A DNA stretch of 64,000 bases. Origin: Mesorhizobium sp. SARCC-RB16n. GTDB lineage: Bacteria > Pseudomonadota > Alphaproteobacteria > Rhizobiales > Rhizobiaceae. Under the pieces are notes generated by a model. It saw nothing but the letters and a program-made list of their open reading frames with translations, had not been told where the DNA came from and made no database searches. The translations under genes were made by a program, and so were the position numbers. Below are positions 1 to 7,909 of the stretch, in pieces; within the stretch, counting starts at the first letter, position 1; each line of letters starts with the position of its first letter. The stretch lies in the NCBI RefSeq assembly GCF_008520305.1, contig NZ_ML703271.1, positions 124,001 through 188,000 on the forward strand. The letters are read 5' to 3'.

Positions 1-616
1 GATCATTGATCGACAGGACGGGCAGCGAATAGGCATCGATGCGGCCGTCCTGCACCATCTTCAGGCCGCTCTGGCCATCCGGCACGACGATGACACGTTC
101 ACGAGGGACACCGGCGGTGAGTGCGAGCTTCTCCTCGGTGCCGCCGCCCGGCGCGCCGATGGTGGCGGACGTGTCCTTGGCGACATCCTCGTAGCTCTTG
201 AAGCCTTTCGGATTTCCCTTCTTCACCAGCATCGCCTCGGCGTCGCACAGAACCGGCTCCGAATAGGCAACCGCGGCGCAACGCTCTGGCTTCATGAACA
301 GGCCGGCGGTGACGACGTCGAAGCGGCCGGCCTGCAGGCCGGGGATCATGGCGCCATATTCCGAGATCGAGGCGACGATATCCGCCACTCCGAGACGCTT
401 GAAAATCTCGCGCGCCACGTCGGGCGCGGCGCCCGAAACCTTGCCGTCGGCAGCCACCGCCGTATAGGGCGGCTCGTTGGCAATAGCGACGCGTGCGAAC
501 CCTTGCGCCTTGAGTTGTTCGAGCTTCTTGTCCGCGGCCGAGCCCATGCTTGATGTCGCGAGCACCGCCGTAACTGCAAGACCCGCGACGCCGGCCAGAA
601 TGCCAAGTTTCTTCAT
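1..616 (-). CDS. ehuB: Ectoine/hydroxyectoine ABC transporter substrate-binding protein EhuB (partial)
   Basis: Periplasmic solute-binding protein of the amino-acid (PAAT) ABC family that would capture ectoine and hydroxyectoine for import. The N-terminus (MKKLGILAGVAGLAVTAVLA) is a signal peptide, followed by a type II binding-protein fold with FARVAIANEPPYTAVAADGK and PDVAREIFKRLGV. The start is the ATG at 616, with GGAGTTGGGAACA upstream as ribosome binding site. About 205 residues are visible and the 3' end is cut by the window edge. It lies 70 bp downstream of the ATPase gene on the same strand, in the ehuA-ehuB order. Assignment to ectoine rather than another amino acid comes from the linked enuR, asnC, ssd and atf genes, so it is partly context-based. 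Confidence 0.8.
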   Translation of the reverse strand, partial: MKKLGILAGVAGLAVTAVLATSSMGSAADKKLEQLKAQGFARVAIANEPPYTAVAADGKVSGAAPDVAREIFKRLGVADIVASISEYGAMIPGLQAGRFDVVTAGLFMKPERCAAVAYSEPVLCDAEAMLVKKGNPKGFKSYEDVAKDTSATIGAPGGGTEEKLALTAGVPRERVIVVPDGQSGLKMVQDGRIDAYSLPVLSIND

Positions 617-686
617 TGTTCCCAACTCCTTGTTCTTGTCTTGGTTTGCGTGATTTCAGGACGGCTTGGCCGCCCTTGGCATGCGG

Positions 687-1478
687 TCAGACACGGTGTC
701 CGGCCGCGATGATCTTCTTCAGGAACCCTTGCGTGCGTTCCTGCTTGGGATTGCGGAAAATCTCGTCGGGCTTGCCTTCCTCGACTATTCGGCCGCGATC
801 GAAGAACAGCACCCGGTCGGCGAAATCGTGGGCGAACCCCATCTCGTGCGTGACCAGCAGCATGGTCATGTCGGTCTCGGCGCAGAGCCGCCACAAGACG
901 TTGAGCACTTCCTCGACCAGTTCCGGGTCGAGCGCCGACGTCACCTCGTCGAACAACATGATCTTTGGCTGCAAAGCGAGCGCGCGGGCGATCGCCACCC
1001 GCTGCTTCTGGCCGCCGGACAATTGGGCCGGCATCGCCTTCGCCTTGTCGGCCATGCCGACCATGTCGAGCAGCTCCATGGCCCGCTTCTCGGCGGCCGC
1101 GCGCGGCGTGCCCTTGGTCAGCATCGGCGCCAGCGTCACATTGTCGATGACGCTCTTGTGCGGGAACAGGTTGAACAGCTGGAAGACCATGCCGGTCTTC
1201 TGGCGCATCCGCGCCAGATGGCGCTCGTCGGCCGGCAGCAGCTGGCCGTTGCGCTCCATGTGGTAAAGCTGCTCGCCGTCGATCTGGATGTGACCGCCGT
1301 CGATGCGCTCCAGCGTCATCAGGATGCGCAGGATCGTCGTCTTGCCCGAACCGGAAGGGCCGATCAGCGCCAGTTTCTCGCGCGGCATGACCTGCATCGA
1401 GAGGCCGTCCAGCACCTTGAAGCTGCCAAAGCTCTTCGAGATGCTGTCGACCTTGATGATGGATGCGGATGCGGACAA
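687..1478 (-). CDS. ehuA: Ectoine/hydroxyectoine ABC transporter ATP-binding protein EhuA
   Basis: ATPase subunit of a PAAT-type importer, 263 residues, normal for the family. It has Walker A GPSGSGKTT (about residue 40), Q-loop, signature LSGGQKQRVAIARAL and Walker B IMLFDEVTSALD. The start is TTG at 1478, the only plausible initiator in frame, preceded by GGGGAAATTCAT. It precedes ehuB; the permeases ehuC and ehuD would lie beyond the left edge. A 181-bp gap containing tandem 11-bp repeats separates it from enuR and probably holds its promoter. The ATPase family is certain, while the ectoine specificity is from context. Confidence 0.82.
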   Translation of the reverse strand: MSASASIIKVDSISKSFGSFKVLDGLSMQVMPREKLALIGPSGSGKTTILRILMTLERIDGGHIQIDGEQLYHMERNGQLLPADERHLARMRQKTGMVFQLFNLFPHKSVIDNVTLAPMLTKGTPRAAAEKRAMELLDMVGMADKAKAMPAQLSGGQKQRVAIARALALQPKIMLFDEVTSALDPELVEEVLNVLWRLCAETDMTMLLVTHEMGFAHDFADRVLFFDRGRIVEEGKPDEIFRNPKQERTQGFLKKIIAAGHRV

Positions 1479-1533
1479 ATGAATTTCCCCGTCTGGAGAA
1501 GCCTGGTGCCCTTAACGATGCGGAACGGGCCAA

Positions 1534-1567
1534 ATCATGTCAATTGGGAAAATAATATCATGACAAT
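1534..1567. promoter_or_regulatory. Tandem ATCATG(T/A)CAAT repeats upstream of ehuA
   Basis: Two 11-bp direct repeats, ATCATGTCAAT at 1534-1544 and ATCATGACAAT at 1557-1567, begin 23 bp apart (about two helical turns). They sit in an AT-rich stretch 56 bp upstream of the ehuA start. The related ATTG-A-CAAT palindrome lies in the enuR/asnC gap. They are candidate binding sites for EnuR or AsnC; the binding protein is inferred. Confidence 0.45.
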
Positions 1568-1659
1568 TATTCTGATTGCGCACATTTTCCAGTCAATCGC
1601 AGCCGGCTTTTTGGGCATGCCGTTGCCCCAGAGCCGCCTGGTACTTTTGGACGCCGTGC

Positions 1660-3045
1660 TCAGATTGCGAGCAGCAAATGCTCCGGATTGCCAAGCAAGA
1701 GTTTGGTGACAACGCCGAGACCGGCCCGCAGTTCCCCCTCGGTGGTCGAACCCAGCGAGATGCGTACCGCCGGATGCCAAGGCGCATCCGAAATGCGGAA
1801 GGAGGTGCCCGGTGCAATGGCCACGCCTTGCAACCGGGCCTGGGCGACAAAGCTCTCTTCGGAACGGTCGGCCGGCAGTGGCAGCCAGATATGCAAGCCG
1901 TCGCGTCGGGCACGGTAGTCGACGCCGGCCAGTACCTCTGCCGCGATGTCTTGCCGCCGCGCCAGCGCTGCGCGCTGCCAGTGGACAAGGTCGATGGCCG
2001 TACCGTCGGTCACCCATTTGGTGGCGATCTCGGCCACCATTGGCGTCGCCATCCAGTTCGAGACAAGATGCCGGTTGGCGACGGCCGCGACGTAACGATC
2101 GGGCGCGGCGAGATAGCCGATGCGCAGGCCGGGCACGGTGATCTTGGTGAAGGAGGTGACGTAAAGCGTCCGCTCCGGCGCGAAAGCGGCGACCGGCGGC
2201 GGTCGATCCTCGACCAGCGGGCCTAGCACGTCGTTCTCGATAATGGCGATGTCGTGCTTGCGCGCCACCGCCGCGATCTGCTGACGGCGCGCCGCATCCA
2301 TCAGGGTTGCCGTGGGATTGATCACCGAAGGCTGCACGAACACGGCACGGATGTCGGAAAGCCGGCAGGCCTCTTCCAGCGCTTCCGGAATCAGGCCGTT
2401 GCCGTCGATCGGCAGGCCTTGAAGGTTGAAGCCGAGATAGCGCGCGAGCGGCACCAGCGTGTGGTGGCCGATCGCCTCGGTGGCGACGGTAGAACCCGGC
2501 GGCGCCACGCTCATCAACGCCACCGTCATGCCGGCGGTGGCGCCGTTGGTCAGGCTGATGTTCTGCGCGGAGGCATCGAGGCCGCAAAGTTTCAGCCATT
2601 CGACCGCCACGGCGCGGTGGCGCGGGAACACCATATTTGGCCGGAACGACAGTGCCGAACTCGACGGCAGGTTTTCGGCGAGCCAGCCCAGCGCCTGCTT
2701 CATCCGCTCCAGGTGCATCGGCTCGCAGACCGGTTTCAGGATGGAGAGGTCGATGACCTCACCGAGGCGCTCGGGCAGATAAGGCGGCTCCGGTTCGCGG
2801 CGCTGCGTCTGGACGAAGCTGCCACGGCCGATCTCGCCCGAAATCAGGCCGCGCCGGATCAATTCCTCGTAGGCGCGGCTGACCGTCTGCACCGAGAGCT
2901 TCAGATCGTCCGCCAGCCTGCGATGCGTCGGCAGCCGCGCGCCATTGGCAAGGCGTCCGTCATGGATGGCACGCGCGAACTGATCGGCCAAAGATTGGTA
3001 GGCTGGCCGCCGGATGAGCGTGGGATCGGGTTGCCACAATGTCAT
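1660..3045 (-). CDS. enuR: MocR/GntR-type ectoine utilisation regulator EnuR
   Basis: Transcriptional regulator of the MocR family, 461 residues: an N-terminal GntR winged helix (about residues 15-80, with LPTHRRLADDLKLSVQTVSRAYEEL) followed by a class I aminotransferase-like domain. The PLP-binding lysine is present at Lys301 in SFTKITVPGLRIGYL, and the NPTAT and END motifs are intact. In known ectoine loci EnuR is a repressor relieved by ectoine-derived metabolites that react with its PLP. It reads leftward, divergent from asnC across an 83-bp gap, and lies just upstream of ehuA. This matches the known enuR/asnC/ssd/atf association, so the assignment is strong. Confidence 0.85.
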   Translation of the reverse strand: MTLWQPDPTLIRRPAYQSLADQFARAIHDGRLANGARLPTHRRLADDLKLSVQTVSRAYEELIRRGLISGEIGRGSFVQTQRREPEPPYLPERLGEVIDLSILKPVCEPMHLERMKQALGWLAENLPSSSALSFRPNMVFPRHRAVAVEWLKLCGLDASAQNISLTNGATAGMTVALMSVAPPGSTVATEAIGHHTLVPLARYLGFNLQGLPIDGNGLIPEALEEACRLSDIRAVFVQPSVINPTATLMDAARRQQIAAVARKHDIAIIENDVLGPLVEDRPPPVAAFAPERTLYVTSFTKITVPGLRIGYLAAPDRYVAAVANRHLVSNWMATPMVAEIATKWVTDGTAIDLVHWQRAALARRQDIAAEVLAGVDYRARRDGLHIWLPLPADRSEESFVAQARLQGVAIAPGTSFRISDAPWHPAVRISLGSTTEGELRAGLGVVTKLLLGNPEHLLLAI

Positions 3046-3063
3046 GACTTATTAGAGATCGAA

Positions 3064-3081
3064 ATCAGTGCAATTGACAAT
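3064..3081. promoter_or_regulatory. Palindromic site in the divergent enuR-asnC gap
   Basis: ATTG-A-CAAT at 3073-3081 is a perfect interrupted palindrome. The overlapping ATCAGTGCAAT (3064-3074) matches 8 of 11 bases of the ehuA-upstream repeats. TTGACA at 3074-3079 could be a -35 element towards asnC, but I see no convincing -10. Likely an operator shared by enuR and asnC. Confidence 0.4.
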
Positions 3082-3128
3082 CGAAATAATGCGCCCTCAT
3101 GGTACGATGGACGAAAAAGTGGGGCCTG

Positions 3129-3620
3129 ATGACTGCTGCGAAACTCGACCCGATCGACCTCAAGATCCTAGATGCCGTCCAGCGTGACGGACGTATCACC
3201 AAGTTGGCGCTGGCCGAGCAGGTCGGGCTGTCGCCGACACCGTGCTGGATGCGGCTGCGCAAGCTGGAAAAGGCTGGCATCGTCTCGGGTTATCACGCCC
3301 GCATCGCCATGCGCATCGTGGCGCCTGTCGCCACAGTGCTGATGGAGGTGACGCTGGCCAGCCACCGTCAGGCCGATTTCGACCGCTTCGAGCGCGTCAT
3401 CCGCGACATCCCCGAGATCGTCGCCTGCTGGTCGGTGGGTGGCGGCGTCGACTATGTGCTGAAGGTGATGGCGCGCGACATCGACGCCTATCAGCGGCTG
3501 GTCGACGGCTTGCTCGATCGTGAGATCGGCATCGACCGCTACTTCACCTACATCGTCATCAAGACGGTGAAGGATGATATCGCGCTGCCGATAGCCGACC
3601 TGCTGCCGGCATCGGCATAG
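3129..3620 (+). CDS. asnC: Lrp/AsnC-family regulator of ectoine catabolism
   Basis: Leucine-responsive-type regulator, 163 residues from ATG 3129. The N-terminal winged helix includes LDPIDLKILDAVQRDGRITK and the recognition region LAEQVGLSPTPCWMRLRKLE. The C-terminal RAM (ligand-binding) domain covers about residues 65-150. An in-frame ATG at 3099 would add ten residues (MVRWTKKWGL) but has no ribosome binding site, whereas GTGGGGCCTG precedes 3129. In ectoine-degrading bacteria an asnC gene next to eut/ssd/atf activates the pathway in response to diaminobutyrate-type intermediates. It is divergent from enuR and heads the ssd-atf direction. Confidence 0.8.
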   Translation: MTAAKLDPIDLKILDAVQRDGRITKLALAEQVGLSPTPCWMRLRKLEKAGIVSGYHARIAMRIVAPVATVLMEVTLASHRQADFDRFERVIRDIPEIVACWSVGGGVDYVLKVMARDIDAYQRLVDGLLDREIGIDRYFTYIVIKTVKDDIALPIADLLPASA

Positions 3621-3652
3621 CGCCGGAGAAACAGGCTGCCCTCACGGCGCAA

Positions 3653-3669
3653 TAGAGAGATTCTCTCTA
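3653..3669. promoter_or_regulatory. Perfect 17-bp palindrome between asnC and ssd
   Basis: TAGAGAGA-T-TCTCTCTA has perfect 8-bp arms around one base and sits 81 bp upstream of the ssd start. The size and symmetry fit a dimeric regulator's operator; no T-run follows, so it is not an obvious terminator. The partner is unknown, AsnC or EnuR being the nearest candidates. Confidence 0.45.
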
Positions 3670-3750
3670 CGATCAGGCGCCCAAACAGCCTCTCTGTCTG
3701 CCTGTGAAGGATAGTCTCCCCGCATCAAACCGAACCGGGAGGCTTCGACC

Positions 3751-5244
3751 ATGTCCGCGCATTTCGCCCGCTCGCATCGCCACGAAGCGCTCGACCGGCT
3801 CGCCGATCGCCGGCTGCTGCGCGAACTCGCTTACGTCGACGGCCATTGGACGGCGAGCGACGCGGCCGAGAGTTTCGAGGTCACCGATCCGGCGACTGGC
3901 ACCACCGTCGCCTTCGTCGCAGCACTCGACAGCCGTCAGACGACAAAAGCCATCGACGCCGCCGCGCGCGCCTTTCCGGCGTGGCGGGCGCTGTTGCCGC
4001 AGGAGCGCTCGAAAATTCTGCGAAAATGGTTCGAGCTGATCGTCACCGCCAGGGCTGATCTGGCTCTGCTGATGACGCTTGAGCAGGGCAAGCCGCTCAA
4101 AGAGTCGCTCGGCGAGATGGACTACGCCGCCTCCTTCGTCGAATGGTATGCGGAGGAAGCGAAGCGTCTCAACGCCGAGAGCGTCACCAGCCATCTGCCG
4201 AACGCGGAAATGATGGTGCGACGCGAACCGCTCGGTGTCGTCGGCGTGGTCACGCCGTGGAATTTCCCGTCGGCCATGCTGACCCGCAAGGCGGCTGCCG
4301 CGCTTGCCGCCGGCTGCACCATCGTCGCGCATCCCTCCTCGGAAACGCCGCTGTCGGCGCTGGCGCTGGCCGAACTCGGCGAGCGCGCCGGGTTGCCGGC
4401 CGGCGTCTTCAACATCGTCACAGGCAAGGCCGCGACGATCGTTGGACGCATGTGCGAAGATCCGCGCGTCCGCGCCATGAGTTTCACGGGCTCGACCGAG
4501 ATCGGCCGGCTGATCGCCGCGCAAACTGCGCCGACGATGAAGCGGCTGGTCATGGAACTCGGCGGCCACGCGCCGCTGATCGTCTTTGCCGATGCCGATA
4601 TCGACAAAGCGGTGACCATTGCCGTCGACGCCAAATTCGCCACATCAGGCCAGGACTGCCTCGCCGCCAACCGCATCTATGTCCAGCGTCCGCTCTACGA
4701 CCGCTTCTGCGCCGCTTTCGCCAAGCGCATCGAGACACTGCGGGCCGGCAATGGCCTCGCCGATGACATCGACATTGGGCCGCTGATGCATGAGCGAGCC
4801 GTCAAGAAGGTCGAGGAGCAGGTCGCTGACGCCGTGGCTCTTGGCGCGCGCTGCCTTGCCGGCGGCAAGCGGCATCAGGCCGGGCCGCTGTTCTACCAGC
4901 CGACACTGCTCACCGATGTCGCCGACGAAGCGCTGATCATGCGCGAGGAGACCTTTGGTCCGGTCGCCGCCGTCACATCCTTCGACGACGAGGACGAGGT
5001 GATCGCCCGCGCCAATGCGACCGAGTACGGGCTGGTCGCCTATGTCGTGACCGAGAATGGCGCGCGTCAGCAGCGCATGGGTCGCGCGCTCGACTATGGC
5101 ATGGTCGCCATCAACCGTGTGAAGATCACCGGCGCGCCGATCCCCTTTGGCGGCGTCAAGCAGTCCGGAAGCGGCCGCGAAGGCTCGCGCCACGGCTTGG
5201 AGGCCTTCACTGATCTCAAATATCTATGCCTCGACGTCGCTTAG
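3751..5244 (+). CDS. ssd: NAD(P)-dependent (semi)aldehyde dehydrogenase Ssd
   Basis: Aldehyde dehydrogenase superfamily protein, 497 residues, close to succinate-semialdehyde dehydrogenases (GabD). The active-site elements are VTPWNFP with Asn171, the general base Glu269 in LVMELGGHAP and the nucleophile Cys303 in GQDCLAANR; the C-terminal GVKQSGSGREG is intact. In the ectoine pathway the product of Atf is aspartate-semialdehyde, which this enzyme class oxidises to aspartate. The start ATG has GGGAGG upstream. It is separated from atf by only 30 bp, indicating one operon. Related catalysis on succinate semialdehyde cannot be excluded. Confidence 0.85.
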   Translation: MSAHFARSHRHEALDRLADRRLLRELAYVDGHWTASDAAESFEVTDPATGTTVAFVAALDSRQTTKAIDAAARAFPAWRALLPQERSKILRKWFELIVTARADLALLMTLEQGKPLKESLGEMDYAASFVEWYAEEAKRLNAESVTSHLPNAEMMVRREPLGVVGVVTPWNFPSAMLTRKAAAALAAGCTIVAHPSSETPLSALALAELGERAGLPAGVFNIVTGKAATIVGRMCEDPRVRAMSFTGSTEIGRLIAAQTAPTMKRLVMELGGHAPLIVFADADIDKAVTIAVDAKFATSGQDCLAANRIYVQRPLYDRFCAAFAKRIETLRAGNGLADDIDIGPLMHERAVKKVEEQVADAVALGARCLAGGKRHQAGPLFYQPTLLTDVADEALIMREETFGPVAAVTSFDDEDEVIARANATEYGLVAYVVTENGARQQRMGRALDYGMVAINRVKITGAPIPFGGVKQSGSGREGSRHGLEAFTDLKYLCLDVA

Positions 5245-5274
5245 GCCACACCGGAATTTTCAAGGAGTAAAAAA

Positions 5275-6654
5275 ATGCTCGACCAGTCCAACGAACTCGC
5301 CGCCTGGGATCGCGACCATTTCTTCCATCCCTCGACCCACATGGGCACGCACGCTCGCGGTGAATCGCCGACAAGGATCATGGCTGGAGGCGAAGGCGTC
5401 ACCGTCTGGGACAACAATGGCAGGAAGAGCATCGATGCCTTCGCCGGTCTCTATTGCGTCAATGTCGGCTATGGCCGCCAGAAGATCGCTGACGCGATCG
5501 CCACGCAGGCGAAGAACCTCGCCTATTACCACGCCTATGTCGGGCACGGCACCGAGGCCTCGATCACATTGGCGAAGATGATCATCGACCGCGCGCCGAA
5601 GGGCATGTCGAGGGTCTATTTCGGCCTCTCCGGTTCGGATGCCAACGAAACCAACATCAAGCTGATCTGGTACTATAACAATGTGCTGGGCCGGCCGGAG
5701 AAGAAGAAGATCATCTCGCGCTGGCGCGGCTATCACGGCTCGGGCGTGATGACGGGATCGCTGACCGGGCTGGACCTCTTCCACAATGCCTTCGACCTGC
5801 CGCGCGCGCCGATCCTGCACACCGAAGCTCCCTATTACTTCCGCCGCGCTGACCGCTCGATGAGCGAGGAACAGTTCTCGCAGCATTGCGCCGACAGGCT
5901 GGAGGAGATGATCCTGGCTGAAGGTCCCGACACGGTCGCCGCCTTCATCGGCGAGCCAATCCTCGGCACTGGCGGCATCGTGCCGCCGCCCGCCGGCTAT
6001 TGGCAGAAAATCCAGGCCGTGCTGAAAAAGTACGACGTGCTTTTGGTCGCCGACGAGGTGGTGACGGGCTTCGGCCGGCTGGGCACCATGTTCGGCTCCG
6101 ACCATTACGGCATCAAGCCCGACCTGATCACCATCGCCAAGGGCCTGACCTCGGCCTATGCGCCGCTGTCGGGCGTCATCGTCGCCGACAAGATGTGGCA
6201 GGTGCTGGTGCAGGGTTCGGACAAGCTCGGTTCGCTCGGCCATGGCTGGACCTATTCGGCGCATCCGATCTGCGTTGCCGCGGGTGTCGCCAATCTCGAA
6301 CTGATCGACGAGATGGACCTGGTGACAAATGCCGGTGAGATCGGCGCCTATTTCCGCGCGGAGCTGGCCAAGGCGGTCGGCGGCCATAAAAATGTCGGCG
6401 ACGTACGCGGCGACGGCATGCTGGCGGCGGTCGAGTTCGTCGCCGATCGGGATGACCGGCTATTCTTCGACGCTTCGCAGAAGATCGGACCGCAGGTCGC
6501 CACGGCCCTTGCCGCCAGCGGCGTCATCGGCCGCGCCATGCCGCAGGGCGATATACTCGGCTTCGCGCCGCCGCTGTGCCTGACCCGCGAGGAAGCCGAC
6601 ATCGTGGTGGCCAAGACCGCCGATGCCGTGAACAGCGTATTTGCCAATCTCTGA
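5275..6654 (+). CDS. atf: Class III PLP aminotransferase Atf (diaminobutyrate transaminase-like)
   Basis: Omega-type class III aminotransferase, 459 residues. It has the GSDANET substrate/phosphate loop, LLVADEVVTGFGRLG with the pyridine-binding Asp260, and the PLP Schiff-base Lys289 in ITIAKGLTSAYAPLS. In ectoine catabolism the equivalent enzyme transaminates L-2,4-diaminobutyrate to aspartate-semialdehyde, the substrate of the adjacent Ssd. AAGGAG just upstream marks the start at 5275. It shares an operon with ssd and is followed after 9 bp by the oxidoreductase gene. The family is certain, and the substrate is inferred from neighbours. Confidence 0.85.
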   Translation: MLDQSNELAAWDRDHFFHPSTHMGTHARGESPTRIMAGGEGVTVWDNNGRKSIDAFAGLYCVNVGYGRQKIADAIATQAKNLAYYHAYVGHGTEASITLAKMIIDRAPKGMSRVYFGLSGSDANETNIKLIWYYNNVLGRPEKKKIISRWRGYHGSGVMTGSLTGLDLFHNAFDLPRAPILHTEAPYYFRRADRSMSEEQFSQHCADRLEEMILAEGPDTVAAFIGEPILGTGGIVPPPAGYWQKIQAVLKKYDVLLVADEVVTGFGRLGTMFGSDHYGIKPDLITIAKGLTSAYAPLSGVIVADKMWQVLVQGSDKLGSLGHGWTYSAHPICVAAGVANLELIDEMDLVTNAGEIGAYFRAELAKAVGGHKNVGDVRGDGMLAAVEFVADRDDRLFFDASQKIGPQVATALAASGVIGRAMPQGDILGFAPPLCLTREEADIVVAKTADAVNSVFANL

Positions 6655-6663
6655 GACCGACCC

Positions 6664-7767
6664 ATGAATGCCATGACCAAAACCCTTCCCGCCACCATGG
6701 CCGCCGTGCTGCTCACCGGGCACGGCGGACCAGAAAAGCTCGTCTACCGTACCGACGTGAAAGTGCCCGCGCCTGCCGCGGGTGAAGTCCTGGTCAAGGT
6801 CACCGCTTGCGGCATGAACAACACCGATGTCTGGGTGCGCCAGGGCGCCTATGGCACGGAGGAGGATGCCGCCGCGGTGTCGACCTGGCGAAGGCAGGGC
6901 AATACGCTGACTTTCCCGCGCATCCAGGGCACCGACACTGTCGGCACCATCGCTGCCGTCGGCGAAGGCGTATCGCCGGACCGGATCGGCGAACGGGTGA
7001 TGGTCGATTTCTCCATCTACAACCGCGACGACGATTCACTCGCCGATATCGACTATATGGGCCACGGCCGCGATGGCGGTTATGCCGAGTATCAAGCCGT
7101 GCCCGCCGACAACGCGCATGTCGTCGACACCACCTTGAGCGACGTCGAACTCGCGACCTTCTGCTGCGCCTACCTTACTGGCGAGCAAATGCTGGAACGC
7201 GCCGCACTTAAAGCCGGGGAACGAGTGCTGGTCACCGGCGCCTCGGGCGGCGTCGGTTCGGGCATCGTGCAGCTGGCGCGGGCGCGCGGCGCCATCCCCT
7301 ATGCAATCGTCGGCAAGGGCAAGGAACAGGCGGTGCTCGACATCGGCGCAGAGGCTGCGATCACCCGTGGCATCGCCGACCTGCCACAGGCCGTGACTGA
7401 GGCGACCGGCGGCCAGCCGATCGACGTGGTGGCCGATCTCGTCGGCGGCGCGATCTTCAACGACCTGTTGCGCATCCTGAGGCCCGAAGGCCGCTACACC
7501 ACCGCCGGCGCGATTGCCGGCCCGGTCGTCCAGCTCGACCTCAGGACCATGTATCTCAAGCAGCTGCAACTACATGGTTCGAGCCAGGGCACGCGCGCCG
7601 ATTTCCGCCGCATCGTTCGCTACATCGAGGAGGGCAAGATCAGACCGTTGGTCGGTGGCGTCTACAAGCTCTCCGATTTCCACCACGCGCAGGCCGATTT
7701 CGTCGCAAAGGATTTTGTCGGCAAGCTGGTGGTGGTGCCGGACGCCGTCGCGGAGCGATCGGCGTAA
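6664..7767 (+). CDS. Zinc-type alcohol dehydrogenase / quinone oxidoreductase-like protein
   Basis: MDR-superfamily oxidoreductase of 367 residues with an N-terminal GroES-like domain (about 20-170) and a Rossmann domain carrying VLVTGASGGVGSGIVQLARARG. The structural-zinc cysteine cluster of classical alcohol dehydrogenases is absent, which fits quinone-oxidoreductase-like members. An insertion (about residues 63-80, with EEDAAAVSTWRR) interrupts the usual catalytic-domain loop. A second ATG at 6676 is an alternative start. It begins 9 bp after atf and is probably cotranscribed. It has no defined step in ectoine breakdown, so its substrate is unknown. Confidence 0.72.
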   Translation: MNAMTKTLPATMAAVLLTGHGGPEKLVYRTDVKVPAPAAGEVLVKVTACGMNNTDVWVRQGAYGTEEDAAAVSTWRRQGNTLTFPRIQGTDTVGTIAAVGEGVSPDRIGERVMVDFSIYNRDDDSLADIDYMGHGRDGGYAEYQAVPADNAHVVDTTLSDVELATFCCAYLTGEQMLERAALKAGERVLVTGASGGVGSGIVQLARARGAIPYAIVGKGKEQAVLDIGAEAAITRGIADLPQAVTEATGGQPIDVVADLVGGAIFNDLLRILRPEGRYTTAGAIAGPVVQLDLRTMYLKQLQLHGSSQGTRADFRRIVRYIEEGKIRPLVGGVYKLSDFHHAQADFVAKDFVGKLVVVPDAVAERSA

Positions 7768-7909
7768 TCGCAAAATCCTGGTCCCTCCGCCTGCCTTCTC
7801 ATCGCTGCCATAATAGGAATGGCTTGCAGTCCAGCCGGCATGCCGCCACAAACGGTGACGCCCGCCGCGCCACCAGCCCGGGCATCCGGTCACGGGATAC
7901 AGGCGAGAC

